From Chloroflexales bacterium (GTDB lineage: Bacteria > Chloroflexota > Chloroflexia > Chloroflexales > Chloroflexaceae), in NCBI GenBank assembly GCA_013336035.1, contig JAAXUL010000634.1:1-5202 (forward strand): a stretch of DNA of 5,202 bases, given 5' to 3'. This document shows, in pieces, positions 1 to 3,535 of the stretch. The translations under genes were made by a program, and so were the position numbers. The notes below the pieces were generated by a model. That model made no database searches. It saw nothing but the letters and a program-made list of their open reading frames with translations, and was not told the origin of the DNA. Position 1 is the first letter of the stretch, and every line of letters begins with the position of its first letter.

Positions 1-491
1 GGCGCGGGCTGCGGCGCCACGGCGAGAGAGGGCGCATCGTCCACGACGGGGGCCGCGCCCGTCAGCTCCTGGGCGGCCGCGCCAATGGCCGTGATCAAGG
101 CATTCTGGCGCTGCCGCCTCAGACGATCGGTCAGGCCGGCGGCCACGCGGTCGAGGATCTGGCCCGGGTCGCTGGTCTTCAACATGTAGTCGAAGACGCC
201 CTGGTGCATACCCTCGATCGCCGTCTCGAGCGAGCCATGGCCGGTCAGCACGATCACGACCGTATCGAGGTTGCGCTGGCGCAGGGACTCGACCACCTGG
301 ATACCATTGATACCGGGCATCTGCAGATCGACCAGCATCAGCTCGAAATGCTGGCGCTCGAACATCGCCACCGCCTCTTCGCCACTGGCGGCCACCGTGA
401 CGACATGGCCAGCCCGGCTGAGTAGGGCCGAGAGGGTCAGCCGGATGTTCTGCTCGTCGTCGACAACAAGAATACGCGCGGGCTGGGTCAT
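1..491 (-). CDS. Response regulator, receiver domain (C-terminus outside window)
   Basis: This is a phosphoacceptor receiver protein of a two-component system; 163 residues are visible from the start codon (ATG, complement of 489-491), and the frame is still open at the left edge. The sequence shows the acidic pocket D11-D12-E13 after an ILVV strand, the phosphoacceptor D55 in VDLQMPG, T83 in VLTGHG, and K105 in YMLKTSDPG. The conserved Lys is followed by Thr instead of the usual Pro. Residues from about 123 onward form an Arg/Gln-rich helix and then an Ala/Pro/Val-rich linker, so this is not a bare receiver; a further output domain, possibly DNA-binding, probably lies outside the window (inference). 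The start is supported by ACGGAG (complement of 501-506) nine bases upstream and by a consensus promoter further up. The gene is divergent from the histidine kinase at 640, its likely phosphodonor. The family is certain; the output type is unknown. Confidence 0.93.
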   Translation of the reverse strand, partial: MTQPARILVVDDEQNIRLTLSALLSRAGHVVTVAASGEEAVAMFERQHFELMLVDLQMPGINGIQVVESLRQRNLDTVVIVLTGHGSLETAIEGMHQGVFDYMLKTSDPGQILDRVAAGLTDRLRRQRQNALITAIGAAAQELTGAAPVVDDAPSLAVAPQPA

Positions 492-546
492 GCGTTTGCG
501 CTCCGTGCCAAAAAGCACTATAGTTTGGGCGGTGAGCGTTGCGGGC

Positions 547-576
547 ATTATAGCGTGCGGCGCTTTAGAGTGTCAA
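547..576 (-). promoter_or_regulatory. Consensus housekeeping (sigma-70/sigma-A) promoter of the response regulator
   Basis: Read on the minus strand, TTGACA (complement of 571-576) and TATAAT (complement of 547-552) are both perfect consensus hexamers separated by 18 bases. This predicts a transcript start near 540 and a leader of about 50 bases, carrying ACGGAG before the ATG at 491. A small GTGC/GCAC inverted repeat (505-508 and 515-518) sits in the leader. Two perfect boxes at legal spacing in GC-rich DNA, correctly placed before a gene, make a chance match unlikely. It implies strong or constitutive expression unless a repressor acts here. Confidence 0.85.
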
Positions 577-639
577 TTCTGACGGCTACGCTGCACTCTG
601 GTGCCCTCCTCCCGCCGATGACCTTGCGGAGATAATGCG

Positions 640-2043
640 ATGGGTGAGCAAGAGAATATGCGTGCCTACATCCTCGAGCTCGAGGGTCGCCTGCGGGCCG
701 CCGAGGCGCGGGCCGAGGCTGTCGAACGCGAGGCCGAGCTTCAGCAGAGCCGGGCGATCGAGCTCAGCGCCCGCCTCAGCGCTATCCTCTCGATCTCGGC
801 CGCTCTGCTCATCAGCCGAGACGTCGACGCTATCGTGCAGCTCGTCGTCCGCGAGGCGGCCAGCCTCTTCCCCGGCACCAGCGCCGCCCACCTCTTCCTG
901 CTCGACACCGAGAACGACACGCTCATCCTGCGCGCGGCGGCCGGGGTCAGCGAGCGCGTGAGCGGGCGCGGCCTCGCCGATATGGCTATCCTTGCCCCAC
1001 GCTCCATGCTCCTCGTCGGCCCCCAGCTCGAGATCGCGCTCGCCGAGGTTGACGAGGAGGAGATCGCCTCGCTGCGCTCCCATATCCCCGGCTGGCCGCC
1101 CTACAGCGCCCTCCTCGCCCCGCTGCGCGTCGAGAGCACGCGCATGGGCGCTATTGTGCTCTACGGCGGCGTGAGCGCTCACCTCTATCACCCCCGCGAT
1201 ATCCCCTTCATCCAGGCCCTCGCCGACCTGACGGCCGTGGCGATCGACGAGGTGCTGCAGCGCGCCCGCGCCGCCGCCCTCCAGCGCGACCTCGCCATCA
1301 CCCAGTCGCTCCACGCCGAGGCCCAGGCCCGCCTCAATACCGCCCAGGCCCAGCTCCTCCAGAGCGCCAAGCTTGCCGCCGTCGGCGAGCTCTCGGCCTC
1401 GGTTGCCCACGAGATTAATAACCCCCTCTACGCCGCCCGCAACAGCCTCTATCTCGTCGAGCAAGACCTGGCCCCCGATGCGCCCCAGCGGTCCTTCCTC
1501 GCTATCGCCCAGCAAGAGTTGGGCCGTATCGCGCGCATCATCACCCGTATGCGCGATTTCTACCGGCCGACCCGCGCCGAGCTGGCCGCCACCAGCATCA
1601 ACACGATCCTCCGCGAGACCCTCGAGCTCGTGCAGACTCACCTGCGCCACGGCCATATCCACGCCGTCGCCACGCTTGAGCCCGACCTGCCCGCCACTAT
1701 CGCCCACGCCGACCAGCTGCGCCAGGTCTTCCTCAATATCATCCTCAACGCCTGCGATGCGATGCCCCGCGGCGGCGACCTGCGCGTCACTACCCAGATG
1801 CTTCAGGCTCGCCCCGAGGCCCCCGCCACGATCGGCGTCTATATCGTCGACACTGGCGTCGGCATCGCCCCCGAGCATCTACCCCATCTCTTCGAGCCAT
1901 TCTACACGACCAAGGCCCAGGGCACCGGCCTCGGCCTCGCTATCAGCGCCCACATTGTCACCCAGCACGGCGGCCGTATCACCGTCGAGAGCGCGCCGGG
2001 CCAGGGCACCACCTTCACCATCCTCCTGCCCGTTAGCCAGTAA
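640..2043 (+). CDS. Soluble GAF-domain sensor histidine kinase (NtrB-like)
   Basis: This 467-residue protein should autophosphorylate on a histidine and pass the phosphate to a receiver. Residues 5-45 are a charged, Ala/Glu/Arg-rich predicted coiled coil. Residues about 48-207 look like a GAF sensor domain. A second coiled coil (about 208-245) leads to the dimerisation helix with the H-box VAHEINNPL, where H257 is the phosphorylated residue. The ATPase domain (about 350-465) has the N-box around N370 (NIILNACDAM), the G1 box DTGVGIA starting at D404, the F-box LFEPFYTTK at 417-425 and the G2 box GTGLGL at 428-433, so all catalytic motifs are intact. No signal peptide or membrane helix is seen, so it acts in the cytoplasm on an unknown GAF ligand. 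The ATG at 640 has GGAG at 628-631, eight bases upstream. It is divergent from one receiver gene and upstream of another (2394), both candidate partners. The H-box resembles the NtrB/AtoS type. Confidence 0.96.
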   Translation: MGEQENMRAYILELEGRLRAAEARAEAVEREAELQQSRAIELSARLSAILSISAALLISRDVDAIVQLVVREAASLFPGTSAAHLFLLDTENDTLILRAAAGVSERVSGRGLADMAILAPRSMLLVGPQLEIALAEVDEEEIASLRSHIPGWPPYSALLAPLRVESTRMGAIVLYGGVSAHLYHPRDIPFIQALADLTAVAIDEVLQRARAAALQRDLAITQSLHAEAQARLNTAQAQLLQSAKLAAVGELSASVAHEINNPLYAARNSLYLVEQDLAPDAPQRSFLAIAQQELGRIARIITRMRDFYRPTRAELAATSINTILRETLELVQTHLRHGHIHAVATLEPDLPATIAHADQLRQVFLNIILNACDAMPRGGDLRVTTQMLQARPEAPATIGVYIVDTGVGIAPEHLPHLFEPFYTTKAQGTGLGLAISAHIVTQHGGRITVESAPGQGTTFTILLPVSQ

Positions 2044-2058
2044 TACCCCCCGTCCCCT

Positions 2059-2084
2059 TGCCGGCCCGACTCTCGCGGCCGGCA
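2059..2084 (+). terminator. GC-rich hairpin after the kinase gene, possible terminator
   Basis: TGCCGGCC (2059-2066) and GGCCGGCA (2077-2084) form a perfect 8-bp stem with a 10-base loop, starting 16 bases after the kinase stop codon. No U-tract follows directly; the first T-rich run (GGTTTTGTTT) begins about 15 bases later. It may act as a weak, Rho-assisted terminator or as a 3' end stabiliser. Confidence 0.5.
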
Positions 2085-2115
2085 TTCCCTCGTGCCTGGT
2101 TTTGTTTATAACCCG

Positions 2116-2136
2116 AAGATTTGAAATCCAAATCTT
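2116..2136. repeat. AT-rich palindrome (possible operator or terminator stem)
   Basis: AAGATTTG (2116-2123) and CAAATCTT (2129-2136) are perfect inverted arms around a 5-base centre, in an AT-rich island (about 2098-2150) unlike the surrounding GC-rich DNA. It lies 28 bp upstream of the sigma-54-like element. The dyad suits a dimeric DNA-binding protein. As RNA it would form an 8-bp stem followed by UUUCC, which could be a weak terminator for the kinase transcript. The sequence does not decide between these. Confidence 0.5.
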
Positions 2137-2163
2137 TCCGTAATAAAAGCGGCGCCCAAGTCG

Positions 2164-2179
2164 TGGCACGATTTATGCA
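2164..2179 (+). promoter_or_regulatory. Sigma-54-like -24/-12 element
   Basis: TGGCACGATTTATGCA matches the RpoN consensus TGGCACG-N4-TTGCA at every fixed position except one (A instead of the first T of TTGC). The invariant GG (2165-2166) and GC (2177-2178) have the required spacing. A transcript would start near 2190 and give a leader of about 200 bases before the receiver gene at 2394. No enhancer-binding AAA+ activator gene is visible in the window, and RpoN must be present in the genome for the call to hold, so this may be a chance match. Confidence 0.4.
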
Positions 2180-2197
2180 AGTACGCCTCGTTTGTCT

Positions 2198-2277
2198 CTC
2201 TGAGATACAGAGCGTTCGTGGCGTCGGGTTGCGGTGAAAGGTTTGTTGTGCAAGGCATCACAAGTTGTTGCTTCACC
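2198..2277 (+). promoter_or_regulatory. Structured leader region upstream of the stand-alone receiver
   Basis: Several inverted repeats cluster here. CTCTG (2198-2202) pairs with CAGAG (2208-2212) across a 5-base loop. GGTGAA (2233-2238) pairs with TTCACC (2272-2277), enclosing a second stem TTGTG (2246-2250) / CACAA (2259-2263) with an 8-base loop. If transcribed from the element at 2164-2179, this would be a folded 5' leader. It matches no riboswitch that I recognise, and each stem is short. Confidence 0.3.
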
Positions 2278-2291
2278 ACTTCTAGTTGTTG
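2243..2291 (+). repeat. Three phased TTGTTG direct repeats
   Basis: TTGTTG occurs at 2243-2248, 2265-2270 and 2286-2291, with start-to-start distances of 22 and 21 bp, about two helical turns. The last two copies are longer (AGTTGTTG at 2263-2270 and 2284-2291). Same-face spacing upstream of a gene fits cooperative binding of a regulator, but the unit is short and low in complexity. Confidence 0.35.
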
Positions 2292-2378
2292 TCTCCGCCC
2301 ATCACAGCAGTGGGGCAGGCTGCTACGATAATGGCGGGTGAGCTACAGCAGGCAACCTTCACTCCGCGCGACCCGGCC

Positions 2379-2385
2379 GGAGGAG
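2379..2385 (+). promoter_or_regulatory. Ribosome binding site fixing the start of the receiver gene
   Basis: GGAGGAG ends eight bases before the ATG at 2394. It selects this start over an in-frame TTG at 2286, which would add 36 residues with no receiver homology before the first beta strand. Confidence 0.8.
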
Positions 2386-2393
2386 AATATACG

Positions 2394-2834
2394 ATGCCAA
2401 TCAGGCAGATCCATATTTTTGACGATGACCCAGCGGCGGCGCTGATCACACAGCGCGGCCTACAGACGCTGCTGGGCGATCGCTTCAGTGTGGTCGTCGA
2501 CCCCACCCCTAATGCCGCATGGCTCGCCTGCGCGTCGGGGAATGTCGACCTGCTGATCGTCGACCCGAGCCCCCACACCGGCGGTGTTATGTCTCTGGTG
2601 CGCGCCGTGCGCGCCTTCCGCCCCTACATCCCTGTCCTCATCCTCACCGCCTACGACACCCCCGGCCTGCGCGCCAAGATGCGCGACCTCGGCGTCGAGC
2701 GCTACGTCGCCAAGCCCATCGAGCTGCGCGAGCTCCTGCCGATCGTCTCAACCTCACTCGCCGCCGAGAGCCCCGCTGCACCTGGCGGTATGTCCCTCGC
2801 TTCACTTAGCCTCAGCGGCCCTACGGGCAAGTAG
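2394..2834 (+). CDS. Stand-alone single-domain response regulator
   Basis: This 146-residue protein is a bare receiver domain. The first strand IHIF leads to the acidic cluster D10-D11-D12. D57 in LLIVDPSP is the phosphoacceptor, T85 in LILTAYD is the switch Thr/Ser position, and K107-P108 in YVAKPIEL is the conserved Lys-Pro. After residue about 122 only a short Ala/Ser/Pro/Gly-rich tail remains, so there is no output domain. Such proteins act as phosphate shuttles or by protein contact. The loop after D57 reads P-S-P-H-T-G-G instead of the usual x-x-M-P-x-x-x-G, so the active-site rim is atypical. The start at 2394 is set by GGAGGAG at 2379-2385. It lies 350 bp downstream of the kinase on the same strand but behind its own regulatory region, so it is probably not simply co-transcribed. 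The kinase at 640 is the nearest candidate phosphodonor. Confidence 0.92.
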   Translation: MPIRQIHIFDDDPAAALITQRGLQTLLGDRFSVVVDPTPNAAWLACASGNVDLLIVDPSPHTGGVMSLVRAVRAFRPYIPVLILTAYDTPGLRAKMRDLGVERYVAKPIELRELLPIVSTSLAAESPAAPGGMSLASLSLSGPTGK

Positions 2835-2851
2835 CTACCCGCCGCCCGTAG
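2821..2851 (+). terminator. Inverted repeat spanning the receiver stop codon
   Basis: CTACGGGC (2821-2828) and GCCCGTAG (2844-2851) are perfect 8-bp arms separated by 15 bases that include the TAG stop (2832-2834) and a small palindrome GTAGCTAC (2831-2838). No T-tract follows, so it is not a classical intrinsic terminator. It could be a Rho-dependent end or an mRNA-stabilising fold. Confidence 0.4.
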
Positions 2852-2977
2852 ATCCTCTGCCCCTCACTCCCGCCCCACGTCGGGCCCCTCCCCCTGATAG
2901 ACTCGCCGCCCAATGCCGGCCTGAGTCGGCGACTGCATCCAGCGCAACCTACGAGGCGTCCCATAGGAGATGCCTCA

Positions 2978-2986
2978 TGGTATGAT
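2978..2986 (+). promoter_or_regulatory. Extended -10 promoter candidate before the small membrane protein
   Basis: TGGTATGAT fits the extended -10 pattern TG-N-TATAAT with one mismatch. No good -35 box lies 16-18 bases upstream, which is usual for extended -10 promoters. A start near 2993 would give a leader of about 20 bases containing the GGAGAG site before the ATG at 3015. Confidence 0.4.
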
Positions 2987-3002
2987 GATGGCAAATTCCG
3001 CC

Positions 3003-3008
3003 GGAGAG
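3003..3008 (+). promoter_or_regulatory. Ribosome binding site selecting the start at 3015
   Basis: GGAGAG ends six bases before the ATG at 3015. Upstream in-frame ATGs occur at 2970, 2982, 2985 and 2988. The AGGAG at 2965-2969 abuts 2970, which is too close, and is about 12 bases from 2982, which is long. The start at 3015 is therefore preferred, although 2982-2988 remain possible. Confidence 0.6.
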
Positions 3009-3014
3009 AGAACT

Positions 3015-3359
3015 ATGCGCGGCTTTCGCTTCGACTGGCGCTGGCTTATTCTGATCGGTTTTATCGCCCTGCTGGCTAATGCCGGCTCCCTGCCCTGGCC
3101 TGTGACGGCCCTCGCCCTGACTGGCGCGGGTGGCGCCATGCTGTGGATGGCATGGCGCTCGTGGGGGCTCGGCGGCTGGTCCGGCGGCCGTGACACCAGA
3201 CGCGTCACCTACTGGCGCGGCACCCGCATCGAGACCCAGGGCCCGCCTCGGCGCGCCCGGCTAGCGACATGGACAGAGCTGGCCCCTGTGGTGGTCTACG
3301 CTTTGCTCGGCACGGCCCTGCTCCTCGCCGCCCTCGCGGTCCTTATGCGCGCCCTCTAG
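3015..3359 (+). CDS. Small integral membrane protein of unknown function
   Basis: This 114-residue protein matches no family that I recognise. It begins with the basic/aromatic MRGFRFDWRW, followed by hydrophobic segments at about 11-26 and 29-47 joined by a short Gly/Ser/Pro turn, which reads as a helical hairpin. A polar, Arg-rich middle (about 54-86) contains RRVTYWRGTRIET. A third hydrophobic helix (about 89-111, rich in Leu/Ala/Val) ends almost at the C-terminus. Three membrane helices are predicted, with the basic middle loop probably in the cytoplasm by the positive-inside rule. The start at 3015 is chosen for its GGAGAG; an upstream ATG at 2970 would add 15 residues without hydrophobic character. 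It is followed by a strong hairpin at 3391-3425, suggesting its transcript ends before the dynamin-like gene. It is read as a real gene because of the start signals, the clean hydrophobic pattern and the lack of a better frame here. Confidence 0.75.
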   Translation: MRGFRFDWRWLILIGFIALLANAGSLPWPVTALALTGAGGAMLWMAWRSWGLGGWSGGRDTRRVTYWRGTRIETQGPPRRARLATWTELAPVVVYALLGTALLLAALAVLMRAL

Positions 3360-3390
3360 CCCGGGCGCGCCGGCCGCGGGCGCAGAGAAT

Positions 3391-3425
3391 CCTCTGGGGT
3401 GGCGCCTTTGGCACCACCCCAGAGG
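3391..3425. terminator. Long near-perfect hairpin between membrane protein and dynamin-like gene
   Basis: The arms CCTCTGGGGTGGCGCC (3391-3406) and GGCACCACCCCAGAGG (3410-3425) pair over 16 positions with one C/A mismatch and a TTT loop. This is the most stable fold seen in the window and lies 31 bases after the membrane-protein stop. No T-tract follows on either strand (purine-rich GAGAGGAG on the plus strand), so it is not a textbook intrinsic terminator. It may end transcription with Rho, protect a 3' end, or be one copy of a dispersed intergenic palindrome. Confidence 0.6.
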
Positions 3426-3497
3426 GAGAGGAGAAGGAGATAGTGGGAGTATAGCATCAGGCACGGCCATTGCATGTATGCCAGGTTACATAATTTA

Positions 3498-3531
3498 TTA
3501 AGCCGTCTTAAACCCGTAACACAAGGCTTAA
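3498..3531 (+). promoter_or_regulatory. Inverted repeat covering the Shine-Dalgarno of the dynamin-like gene
   Basis: TTAAGCC (3498-3504) and GGCTTAA (3525-3531) are perfect 7-bp arms with a 20-base loop. The only ribosome-binding-like sequence before the ATG at 3536 is AAGG (3523-3526), and its GG lies in the right arm, so folding would hide it. The DNA just upstream (3486-3500) is AT-rich, with CATAAT at 3489-3494 as a possible -10 box but no convincing -35. Confidence 0.4.
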
Positions 3532-3535
3532 CACA

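Noticed and set aside
204..582. Overlapping plus-strand frames in the first 580 bases
   Set aside because: The minus strand here encodes an intact receiver with D11-D12-E13, D55, T83 and K105. The plus-strand translations have no domain features.
586..1878. 430-codon open frame on the minus strand opposite the kinase
   Set aside because: It lies antisense to a kinase with every catalytic motif intact. Its translation is Gly/Ala/Glu/Asp/Leu-rich low-complexity sequence without a recognisable domain, as expected from GC-rich codon bias on the opposite strand.
1373..2143. 256-codon plus-strand frame overlapping the kinase C-terminus
   Set aside because: It is out of frame with the kinase, and its translation is Ser/Pro/Arg/Ala-rich, typical of a shifted reading of GC-rich coding DNA.
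2121..2146. TTGAAA and TAATAA as a housekeeping promoter
   Set aside because: The spacer is only 14 bases, too short for normal sigma-70 recognition, and the TTGAAA overlaps the palindrome arm.
2286..2393. N-terminal extension of the stand-alone receiver from a TTG codon
   Set aside because: The extension has no receiver homology and no ribosome site for the TTG, whereas the ATG at 2394 has GGAGGAG at ideal spacing directly before the first receiver strand.
3470..3499. TTGCAT and TTTATT as the dynamin-like gene promoter
   Set aside because: The 18-base spacing is acceptable but only three and four of six bases match the consensus, which is too weak in an AT-rich stretch to annotate.
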